Of a stretch of 64,000 nt of DNA, positions 57,448 to 64,000 are shown one piece after another. The position numbers were made by a program, and so were the translations under genes. A model generated the notes under the pieces. The model had not been told where the DNA came from, ran no database searches, and was given only the letters and a program-made list of their open reading frames with translations. Every line of letters begins with the position of its first letter. Position 1 is the stretch's first letter. Source of the stretch: Methanoregulaceae archaeon (GTDB lineage Archaea > Halobacteriota > Methanomicrobia > Methanomicrobiales > Methanospirillaceae); assembly GCA_015660885.1 (NCBI GenBank), contig JACTUB010000001.1, positions 186,001-250,000 of the forward strand. The letters are read 5' to 3'.

Positions 57448-58788
57448 GTGAATAAAAATCCCAGGACCTTGGGCGGTGCATATCTGCCCGAGAGGTACAA
57501 GCAGCAGATTGAAGCAAAGAAGCGGCGGCGCCTCATCAAAAAAATCGCTGTAATTTGTGCAGTTATCACGATCACTATAGTAGTGTATGTCGTACTGAGC
57601 GGAGTGCTTGTGGGTTCATTAAACCAATATCTGCACACGCTTCCCGAATCAGCTGAACCTTCCCTCGAAACATTGCCCGTGTCTTCATCGACTGCATTCA
57701 TGACTACCATGACCGGGAATATGACGGTTGATGTTACTCCCGCCATCATCATCGGGACGAGTGTCCCCGCTCAGCCGGTCAGTGGAATGCTGTCGTTGAA
57801 TGATTCAATTGCAGCCGTACGTCAGGACTATCCGGAATCCATGTATACTATAATCAGCGTGAATCTGACAGATCGGTTCCTAAACAGCAGCCTCTATGAG
57901 TTCAGATTAAAAAAGGCCGAGTCTTCATCAGCAGATCCCGGATTTCCAGTGTTTATCGATGCCAGAACTGGCGATCCCTATACTCCGGGACAGGAAAGTG
58001 CAAGGATCTCTGCCGACCAGGCAAAAAACCTCATTCAGGAAATATTTCTTATCGTTAATCCCGACAGGATCATGATCAAATACAACAATAGTCCGGATTC
58101 GGTTAAAGCATGGATCTTTACCGTTCAACATGACAGTAGAACAATTATTACCGGATCCCTGGACCCGGATACGGGTCAGATCACATCATTCTCCCGCAAC
58201 ATATCACTACAGAGCAGGCAGGCAGACCCCGTGCTTGATAGGAGCGCTGCACAAAAAATCGCAGATCGCTACATTATCGATCGGAATGGGGCTCCTCTTC
58301 CCATCAATATGAGCGCGGCCCGGTACGACCCGCTGGGATTTCCCAATGAATCGGTTGCCGGGCAATATGTTTTTGTTTATAACCGGATCGTTCAGGATAT
58401 TCCCTGCGATTATGACGGATTTACCATTTCGGTCGATTCAGTAACCGGAGAAATCACGGAATATAACCGGCGCTGGACCTCTCCTGATAATGCATTTTCT
58501 GTTGCAGTTGATCCCGTGGTGGAACGATATGAGGCAATTTTTTCCGTCCAGCAAAGAGCGCAAGAGACATTCCCGGCGTCAGCGTCAGGTCTGAAGATTA
58601 TTTCTGCAGAAATCCGGTGGGAAGACATGCATCCCCCAAGAAGCATACCCCGCCCCGGTAGTATCTCCATTGCTTGGAAAATCCAATTTGACGATGACAT
58701 TATCCGTGCGAAACAATGGCCGGTGCCCGCTACAGGCTGGGTTGATGCCCGTACGGGAAAAATTCTCGATTTTTATTACCAGCACTGA
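57448..58788 (+). CDS. Membrane-anchored PepSY/YcdB-like exported protein
   Basis: The 446-residue protein has a basic cytosolic start (residues 1-32), one transmembrane helix (33-57), a Ser/Thr-rich linker, and an external part with three PepSY or YcdB-like units: FVFIDARTGDPYTPG-like turns near 170-180, SLDPDTGQITSFSRN near 230-245, SVDSVTGEITEYNRRW near 330-345 and WVDARTGKILDFYYQ at the end. Each unit pairs a helix with DxxTGxI strands. Such domains often inhibit or chaperone secreted proteases; the partner is unknown. GTG start. A strong hairpin at 58833-58853 follows the stop. Confidence 0.8.
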   Translation: MNKNPRTLGGAYLPERYKQQIEAKKRRRLIKKIAVICAVITITIVVYVVLSGVLVGSLNQYLHTLPESAEPSLETLPVSSSTAFMTTMTGNMTVDVTPAIIIGTSVPAQPVSGMLSLNDSIAAVRQDYPESMYTIISVNLTDRFLNSSLYEFRLKKAESSSADPGFPVFIDARTGDPYTPGQESARISADQAKNLIQEIFLIVNPDRIMIKYNNSPDSVKAWIFTVQHDSRTIITGSLDPDTGQITSFSRNISLQSRQADPVLDRSAAQKIADRYIIDRNGAPLPINMSAARYDPLGFPNESVAGQYVFVYNRIVQDIPCDYDGFTISVDSVTGEITEYNRRWTSPDNAFSVAVDPVVERYEAIFSVQQRAQETFPASASGLKIISAEIRWEDMHPPRSIPRPGSISIAWKIQFDDDIIRAKQWPVPATGWVDARTGKILDFYYQH

Positions 58789-58832
58789 TCAATTGTAAAA
58801 AAATTATAATTGGCTTTTGATGTATGATTGCC

Positions 58833-58853
58833 AAGGGGGTTAGGATCCCCCTT
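58833..58853. terminator. 7-bp G/C-rich hairpin after the PepSY-like gene
   Basis: AAGGGGG (58833-58839), loop TTAGGAT, CCCCCTT (58847-58853) is a perfect hairpin 45 bases past the stop at 58788. There is no U-run right after it, so it may act as a 3'-end stabiliser rather than a terminator. Confidence 0.4.
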
Positions 58854-58930
58854 CTCTGGAGTGAGATTTTAGCAAACGTTCAATGATGTCCGGAAATACG
58901 GGGTTTTGATTTTTTAGTGCGCTTTTGGTT

Positions 58931-58970
58931 CAATGTGCATTGGATGGGTCGGTGACACACCGAAAATCCA
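58931..58970. promoter_or_regulatory. Nested inverted repeats in the kinase-module upstream region
   Basis: CGGTG (58950-58954), ACA, CACCG (58958-58962) lies inside TGGAT (58941-58945) and ATCCA (58966-58970). CAATG-TG-CATTG (58931-58942) overlaps and could compete. The element is about 200 bases ahead of the winged-helix/FHA start. Confidence 0.35.
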
Positions 58971-59174
58971 TTGTGTATCACCATACAATATACAATAATA
59001 GCAGTTGCACATAAATTCCCCAAATCACCATAGTTGATATATTGAACCCGTGAGTTGGATCAATGAACAAATGGGATTGATACTACATGGAAGGAATATA
59101 AACCGTCATACCCTTAATAATTGGATATCATAGGGTGATGGGAAGAAAATGAGAAATAACTTTGGTGAAGCGTT

Positions 59175-59957
59175 ATGAATTCCGCAGACAGGTCTCCGAC
59201 AATTATTGTTCATGAAGATGCAGATTCACTGGAGGAACTCTCGGAGTATCTTGACGTGCTCTCAAGCAGCGCACGCCTCAGGATATTGAAATTTATTGAG
59301 AAAAAGCCCAGGGACGCCCGCGCAATCTCGAACGAGATCGAGACCAGTTATGAGAATACAAAAAAACATCTGGACAAACTCCTGAGTATCGGGGTTATCA
59401 AAAAAGAGGCAGGACTCGGTGCCCCCACATCTAAAGGCATTCACCCGGTCTGGGAATATTCAATCGTGCACGGTGGACTTGAGGCTATCATAAGGAATCT
59501 TGGCCTCTTTTCCAACACACAGGTGCAGATTGTAGGGACTGAAATCTCCCATCGTCTCGATAAAGTAAAAAATGCCCTTTCAAAAGAGGTCCTGGGAAAT
59601 ATCCCTACAGCAATGGTATTGGGAGGGCCTGACGATGGGAAAGCCTTCCTGCTGAAACAGAATCAAATCCGCATCGGAAGAATCGATCCAGAGAAAAGAA
59701 CTGGAATTAAGTATGATGATGATATCGTCCTGTCCGAAGGTTATACTGCCGTGACCCGGATCTCAAAGCCGCACGGGAGATTCACCCATGAAAAGGATGA
59801 GTGGTATATTGAGGACTGTGGAAGTACGGGGGGCACCAAGGTCAACCACAACCGGCTTGAAAAAAATACAAAAATTATGGTTCATGACGGAGATCTCATC
59901 GAGCTGGCGAAAGGTATTTCGGGTGTTAAACTTCTCATGATTATTCCACAAGGGTAG
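59175..59957 (+). CDS. Winged-helix transcription regulator fused to an FHA domain
   Basis: Residues about 24-105 form an ArsR-like winged helix (LSSSARLRILKFIEKKPRDA, then ENTKKHLDKLLSIGVIKKE). Residues about 145-258 form an FHA domain with the phosphothreonine-binding residues: GR at about 167-168, SKPHGRF near 197 and GSTGGTKVN near 217. FHA domains read phosphothreonine, so DNA binding is probably tuned by a kinase, and a Ser/Thr kinase gene follows 93 bases later. GGTGA lies 6-7 bases before the ATG. Autoregulation through the repeats upstream is possible but inferred. Confidence 0.93.
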   Translation: MNSADRSPTIIVHEDADSLEELSEYLDVLSSSARLRILKFIEKKPRDARAISNEIETSYENTKKHLDKLLSIGVIKKEAGLGAPTSKGIHPVWEYSIVHGGLEAIIRNLGLFSNTQVQIVGTEISHRLDKVKNALSKEVLGNIPTAMVLGGPDDGKAFLLKQNQIRIGRIDPEKRTGIKYDDDIVLSEGYTAVTRISKPHGRFTHEKDEWYIEDCGSTGGTKVNHNRLEKNTKIMVHDGDLIELAKGISGVKLLMIIPQG

Positions 59958-60050
59958 TTAACTATGCACATGCCATTCCAGAGTATATTGTGTGAGAGAA
60001 ATCACCAGAATATTATACTGTAAGACAAAAAATATTGCACCCTGTCACCT

Positions 60051-62138
60051 ATGATCCCGATCCACCGTATTGTCTGTTCACTCAGTATCCTTGCTCTCAT
60101 TTGTTTTGCAGGTATACCTGGAGCAGATGCGTCAGAACATTCCGTAGCTCCATCAGGTGCCGAATTTACCAGTATTCAGGCAGCGATTGACTGGGCTTAT
60201 CCAGGAGACACCATAAGAGTACAAAGTGGTATCTACACAGAGGAAATTCTGCTTGATAAAAAGATTGCTCTTATCGGTGTCGACAACGGGGGTGGGACAC
60301 CGGTCATAGATACGGAAAGAAAAGGGAACGCCGTTGAAATTCGTGTCGATGGATGCACAGTTGAAGGATTTACTATCCGGAATAGCACATTGTTCAATGG
60401 AATCCGTATCTCATCCAGTAACAACACCATCAGGCAAAATACATTTTTAGACAATGCAAAGGGAATTTTTCTCCAGTCAGCAATGAAGAATACACTTTAT
60501 GGTAACACGATTACCGGTAGCAGCCAAGTAGGGATTGAACTTGACGCATCGAACAATAACCTGATTGAAGAAAATATACTGGCGAAAAATACCGTCGGTA
60601 TCACGCTCGACGGTTACTCACTCTCCAACCGTATTTACCGGAACAATTTTGACAATCCGCAGAATGTATATTCCAAGAGTGCGACTTCGGTCTGGTCTTC
60701 TCCTGCCCCGCTCAAGTATACCCATCTTGGCCTTAATGAAGAGAACTACATGGGTAATTACTGGGGCGATTATAAGGGAAAGGATAACAACGGTGACGGG
60801 ATTGGGGATGCACCTTATGGCATTATGATCGGTGCGAACCCGAAAGCGATTATTGAATCCAACCGGAACATAATCGATGCTTTTCCCCTGATGGACCCCA
60901 AACAATATTACCATGATATTGTGCCGGTCCAAGGAGAGATTATTACACCCGGCCCATTGCCAATACCTACAGTAGGAGGGATATCCCAGACAGAATTACC
61001 GACGGTCACCTCATCTGAAGTGAACCTGACATCCCCTTTTCCCACTCCGGGAATTCCTGAAAAAACACCTGTTGGACAACCCACGGGAATCCTGATGTTT
61101 GAACTCGTTGTACTGCTGCTCGCAGGAGTGGTGGTATTGGTCATTTTCAGGTTGCTGAAGCATAGCGAGAGTGTAAAGGAGGACATGTCACATAGCAAAG
61201 AAGCACTTATCAGTCAAAAGAACTCCAGTTCTTCGAATACCCGTAACAGTCCCGCCGACATGACACCCGAGGTGGATACAAAGGGTCCTGTTTTATCCAA
61301 GCCTTATACATCTGTTGGAGAGCCAAGCACCTATTTCCCGAAAGAACTGGAGAGTAAATATACCGAGATAAAATATATAGGACGTGGTGGGATCGCGTGG
61401 GTTTTTTCTGCCCGACGTAGAACGGATGAGATAAAAGTTGCAGTCAAAATCCCGATTAGTTTTGATGAAATAACCGGCAAATCTTTTTTAAACGAGATCG
61501 CTGCATGGGAAACCCTGCGGTCTCCCAATATTGTAGAGGTAACGGCTGTCAATATCCTCCCGATTCCCTATGTTGAGATGGAATATGTACCGAAAGCGCT
61601 TGAGACCATCGAGAAACCAGTACCCATCTGGAAAGCCGTTCACATCGTTAGTGGAATTGCAGAGGGACTATGGTATGCCCATAAGCATGGGTTCATTCAT
61701 CGGGACATAAAACCCCATAACATTCTGCTCAATGAGGACTTTGTCCCCAAGATTACAGACTGGGGAATGAGTAAAGTCCTCACCATCGAGTTAAAAAAGT
61801 CCAGCATTGCTGGGTTCTCATTAGCCTACGCTGCTCCTGAACAGGTTTCTCCCACGGAGTATGGGAGAACAGATGAACGGACAGATATCTACCAGTTGGG
61901 CGTTGTTTTTTATGAGCTGGTAACGGGCTCGGTTCCGTTCGGAGGCGAGAGCATTGTTGAAGTAGGAAATGCAATCCTCAGGGAGCAACCGATCGCCCCG
62001 TCAGAATTCAATTCTGAAGCGGCAGCAGTGGAAAAGATTATTTTAACGTGCCTGAAAAAAGATCCGGCGCAACGCTACCAGACCGCAGAGGAACTGCTTG
62101 CAGCCCTCCATGCATACCTCGATGAGGATGATAAATGA
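60051..62138 (+). CDS. Receptor-type Ser/Thr protein kinase with NosD-like beta-helix ectodomain
   Basis: The 695-residue protein has a signal peptide (1-27). Residues about 29-285 form a right-handed beta-helix of the NosD/PbH1 type (repeats such as NGIRISSSNNTIRQNTFLDN, a Ca-loop-like KDNNGDGIGDAPYG near 245). A Pro/Thr linker, one transmembrane helix (about 345-371) and a linker precede a C-terminal Hanks kinase (about 440-695). Kinase motifs: glycine loop GRGGIAWVF (443), VAVK Lys (about 465), HRDIKPHN (549), DWG in place of DFG (569), and APE (about 600). All catalytic residues are present. The topology puts the beta-helix outside and the kinase inside. Confidence 0.93.
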   Translation: MIPIHRIVCSLSILALICFAGIPGADASEHSVAPSGAEFTSIQAAIDWAYPGDTIRVQSGIYTEEILLDKKIALIGVDNGGGTPVIDTERKGNAVEIRVDGCTVEGFTIRNSTLFNGIRISSSNNTIRQNTFLDNAKGIFLQSAMKNTLYGNTITGSSQVGIELDASNNNLIEENILAKNTVGITLDGYSLSNRIYRNNFDNPQNVYSKSATSVWSSPAPLKYTHLGLNEENYMGNYWGDYKGKDNNGDGIGDAPYGIMIGANPKAIIESNRNIIDAFPLMDPKQYYHDIVPVQGEIITPGPLPIPTVGGISQTELPTVTSSEVNLTSPFPTPGIPEKTPVGQPTGILMFELVVLLLAGVVVLVIFRLLKHSESVKEDMSHSKEALISQKNSSSSNTRNSPADMTPEVDTKGPVLSKPYTSVGEPSTYFPKELESKYTEIKYIGRGGIAWVFSARRRTDEIKVAVKIPISFDEITGKSFLNEIAAWETLRSPNIVEVTAVNILPIPYVEMEYVPKALETIEKPVPIWKAVHIVSGIAEGLWYAHKHGFIHRDIKPHNILLNEDFVPKITDWGMSKVLTIELKKSSIAGFSLAYAAPEQVSPTEYGRTDERTDIYQLGVVFYELVTGSVPFGGESIVEVGNAILREQPIAPSEFNSEAAAVEKIILTCLKKDPAQRYQTAEELLAALHAYLDEDDK

Positions 62139-62191
62139 TCCGTTTTTTTGGATGTGTACGCGGGTAAATCATTGTTGGAAAGAGGAGTGGT

Positions 62192-62386
62192 ATGACAGAA
62201 AATGAAAATTATGACTACGAACCTGCTGTATGTGCTCATTGTGGTGGAATAGGATGTTTGTACTGCAACAGGACCGGCATGGTGCTTGTAGCTGCACCTA
62301 AACGGCAGTGCTCGTATTGCGAGGGAGTGGGATGCATATACTGCGGGTTTACCGGATGGGCTGCTCCCAAAGGAAAATATGACTGA
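62192..62386 (+). CDS. Small protein with two CxxCxGxGCxYC zinc-knuckle repeats
   Basis: The 64-residue protein holds two copies of CxxCxGxGCxYCxxTG: Cys14, 17, 22, 25 and Cys40, 43, 48, 51. The spacing recalls the Cys-rich zinc fingers of DnaJ. It should bind two metal ions or one shared site. A good ribosome site (GAGGAGTGG) precedes the ATG. It is 53 bases after the kinase stop on the same strand, so it likely belongs to the module, perhaps as a substrate or adaptor, which is inference. Confidence 0.8.
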   Translation: MTENENYDYEPAVCAHCGGIGCLYCNRTGMVLVAAPKRQCSYCEGVGCIYCGFTGWAAPKGKYD

Positions 62387-62404
62387 CGCCAGAAAACTCT
62401 GTTT

Positions 62405-63592
62405 TCAAGGAAATTTTCCCTCAAATTTGTGGGGAATGACACATTCCTCGTATCGCTTTGCAAAGTACCGGTCAGTCATGCCTGCAATAAAGTCACGGGC
62501 AAGCTCAGCAGACGTAGCTGACTGAAGATAGTTCTTGCTGATCCAATTTGTATCGATAAAATCTGTAAAAATCTTAGCATTATTTGATTCATTTCTGAGA
62601 TCTTCAAGACACGTCACAAACAGGGTTGCATACATCTGCTTCACCTTTTCCCGCTCTGAAGTGAGTTTACTGTTCTCATAAATATGGATCCGGGAAAATG
62701 CCCGCAGATTGATAAGGGCTCCCTCGACATCATGACTGTATGAGATACAGCCTGTATCTTCAGTATCACTATTTTTGAGGAGATCATAGATCAGAGTGTT
62801 GATGATTTCCCGGTTGGTGTCACCAAGAATTTCTCTGCATTCAAGGGGGACCTGGACTGCAGATCCGATCAACCCAACCTCCCTTGCGTCCTGCAAATCC
62901 CTGCCGATATAAGCAATTGTATCGGCGAATTTAACAACACAGCCTTCCAGCGTCATGGGGGCCTTTGTTCGTCTCCCATCCGCATTATCCTGAACTTTTT
63001 TGTCAAACGCCAGCCAGCTTGGGCAGGGTTCTGGAGAGATCTTCACATCATCAGATTCCCCGTTATGACAGAGAACACCATCGAGTACCTGCATAGTGAG
63101 ATCACAATCTTCGATCTTATCGAGGAATTGCACGCTCTGGACGTTGTGGAAAAATTTTCCAATACCAAACTGCTCGCATAGCGCGGACAAGCAGTTCTCA
63201 CCAAAATGCCCGTAGGGGATATGCCCGATATCGTGACCGAGTGCAATTGCCTCGATGAGATCCTCGTTTAGACGGAGGCATCGCCCGATCGTTCGTGCAA
63301 TCTTGGAAACAAGCTGGACATGAATGACACGATGTGTGATGTGGTCGTTTTCTACGAAGGAAAAAACCTGGGTTTTATCAATATACCGGGTGTATGCCCG
63401 TGTATGGATAATCCGGTCTGTATCACGGGAGTAGGGTGTACGGATATCCTCGGGTTTTCTGTTATGCCGCCTCAGGGCATCGGCACTGATTGAAGCTAAG
63501 GGGGAGAAGAGGGATTCCCGTTTAGCAGTATTGGTGCGGATTGATGATTCAAGTCCCTTCTCGAGAGGCCGTTTTGTATCAGGTTTACTCAT
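62405..63592 (-). CDS. HD-domain dNTP triphosphohydrolase (dGTPase-like)
   Basis: The 395-residue protein has an Arg/Lys-rich start and the HD metal site: HRVIHVQLVSKIAR (first His), ALGHDIGHIPYGHFGEN (His-Asp) and VKFADTIAYIGRD (distal Asp). The dGTPase-type middle motif and C-terminal helices follow. It should cleave dNTPs, keeping pools balanced. ATG 63592 is preferred to the upstream end of the frame at 63667 because a TATA-like CTTTTAAAAGG lies about 30 bases before it. It converges on the zinc-knuckle gene with 18 bases between stops. Confidence 0.9.
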   Translation of the reverse strand: MSKPDTKRPLEKGLESSIRTNTAKRESLFSPLASISADALRRHNRKPEDIRTPYSRDTDRIIHTRAYTRYIDKTQVFSFVENDHITHRVIHVQLVSKIARTIGRCLRLNEDLIEAIALGHDIGHIPYGHFGENCLSALCEQFGIGKFFHNVQSVQFLDKIEDCDLTMQVLDGVLCHNGESDDVKISPEPCPSWLAFDKKVQDNADGRRTKAPMTLEGCVVKFADTIAYIGRDLQDAREVGLIGSAVQVPLECREILGDTNREIINTLIYDLLKNSDTEDTGCISYSHDVEGALINLRAFSRIHIYENSKLTSEREKVKQMYATLFVTCLEDLRNESNNAKIFTDFIDTNWISKNYLQSATSAELARDFIAGMTDRYFAKRYEECVIPHKFEGKFP

Positions 63593-63618
63593 ACTGCACG
63601 TCAATCTGCGGTTGATCC

Positions 63619-63629
63619 TTTTAAAAGTG
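63619..63629 (-). promoter_or_regulatory. TATA-like element of the dGTPase-like gene
   Basis: The self-complementary CTTTTAAAAG core lies about 30 bases before ATG 63592 on the minus strand. The leader would be very short, with no ribosome site. Confidence 0.4.
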
Positions 63630-63754
63630 ACGAAAACCAAAAGAACCCGGAAAAAGTCTGGAATCAAATCCTTTAAAAGGGGAAACCTCAGCCGGAACAG
63701 TCAGGGCGAAATTACCCCATAAGAGATTTGCCTATAAAAAACATCATACTATCT

Positions 63755-64000
63755 CTATCTGCCATATGTTACATACGTCTCGCCATACTGGACAACATGT
63801 CCTTCCATCGCCTTGACGAGTTGATCCTTTGTAGATCCTGCCGCAAGCGAAAGATCGGTATCCAGTCCATAGACTTTAAAGAAATACCGGTGAGTCTGCC
63901 CCCTGGGTGGGCATGGACCACTGTATCCGATTTTTCCAAAGCTGTTTTTTCCCTGCACTGCTTTGAGCGGGAAGGTAACGATCAGCGTCTTAGGGATTTT
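63755..64000 (-). CDS. YbhB/YbcL (PEBP-like) protein, C-terminal part only
   Basis: The frame is open from the right edge and ends with TAA at 63755, giving 81 residues. The C-terminal half of a phosphatidylethanolamine-binding-like protein is visible: GYSGPCPPRGQTHRYFFKVYGLD, in which PCPP and GxxHRYFF form the ligand pocket, followed by a final helix (DQLVKAMEGHVV) and strand. Prokaryotic members are small soluble proteins of unclear substrate. The start is outside the window. Confidence 0.9.
   Translation of the reverse strand, partial: KIPKTLIVTFPLKAVQGKNSFGKIGYSGPCPPRGQTHRYFFKVYGLDTDLSLAAGSTKDQLVKAMEGHVVQYGETYVTYGR

Larger units (their letters stand above)
58789..59174. other. Intergenic region upstream of the kinase module, rich in inverted repeats
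   Basis: No gene is visible. It contains a G/C-rich hairpin (58833-58853), a CTCTGGAG word (58854-58861), and nested repeats at 58931-58970. An AT-rich zone follows, with CATACAATATACAATAATAG near 58983-59002. The last 15 bases hold GGTGAAG, the ribosome site of the FHA gene. Confidence 0.45.

Overview
This window is archaeal and most likely comes from a hydrogenotrophic methanogen of the order Methanomicrobiales, probably near Methanoregula. The evidence is the split RNA polymerase genes (rpoH, B'', B', A', A''), the archaeal lipid genes (glycerol-1-phosphate dehydrogenase, geranylgeranyl reductase), archaeal replication and translation factors (PriS, GINS, aIF2-alpha, Nop10, L44e, S27e, L30e), TATA-box promoters with several apparently leaderless starts, and secreted proteins with Thr/Pro stalks and C-terminal membrane anchors typical of that order. 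The genus is inference.

Layout. 0-6 kb is a signalling or cell-organisation cluster: roadblock/LC7 proteins, DUF2226-like proteins, a MinD-type ATPase, a double V4R protein and a protein built from two near-identical 113-residue repeats. 6-8 kb has a prepilin/preflagellin peptidase, hisI and a small ferredoxin. 8-15 kb is accessory: a secreted beta-propeller protein, an SdpI-like membrane protein, a PolB2-like DNA polymerase behind a frameshifted RecA-like gene, and two small exported proteins. 15-24 kb has a PIN-ATPase-KH protein, leuS, a DUF1059 protein, a second beta-propeller protein, a PAC2 protein and a PEGA protein. 24.6-33.6 kb is the RNA polymerase operon flanked by tRNA-Arg and tRNA-Lys. 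34-36 kb has a translationally coupled roadblock/response-regulator pair and tRNA-Pro followed by a DUF89 gene. 36.5-40.4 kb has NfeD-SPFH, a phosphoribulokinase-like gene broken by two compensating homopolymer indels, and a bacterial-type phosphofructokinase. 40-44.5 kb has a site-2 protease, rnhB, a TrkA-type regulator and a ferredoxin-geranylgeranyl reductase pair. 44.8-51.9 kb is a compact ten-gene information-processing operon. 51.9-57.2 kb has an ADP-ribosylglycohydrolase, egsA, DUF63, SpoIIM-like and proS.

The most distinctive system is at 59.2-62.4 kb: a winged-helix protein fused to an FHA domain, a membrane Ser/Thr kinase whose outer part is a NosD-like beta-helix, and a small protein with two CxxCxGxGCxYC knuckles. 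Together they look like a one-step route from surface sensing through phosphorylation to transcription.

Four short genes absent from a 60-residue ORF scan were read by hand: DUF1059 (20100-20276), a 2x[4Fe-4S] ferredoxin (44326-44502), nop10 (46720-46875) and the edge gene at 1-160. Three apparent one-base indels (near 11248, 38260 and 38570), at least two of them clearly in homopolymers, may be sequencing errors rather than real mutations.
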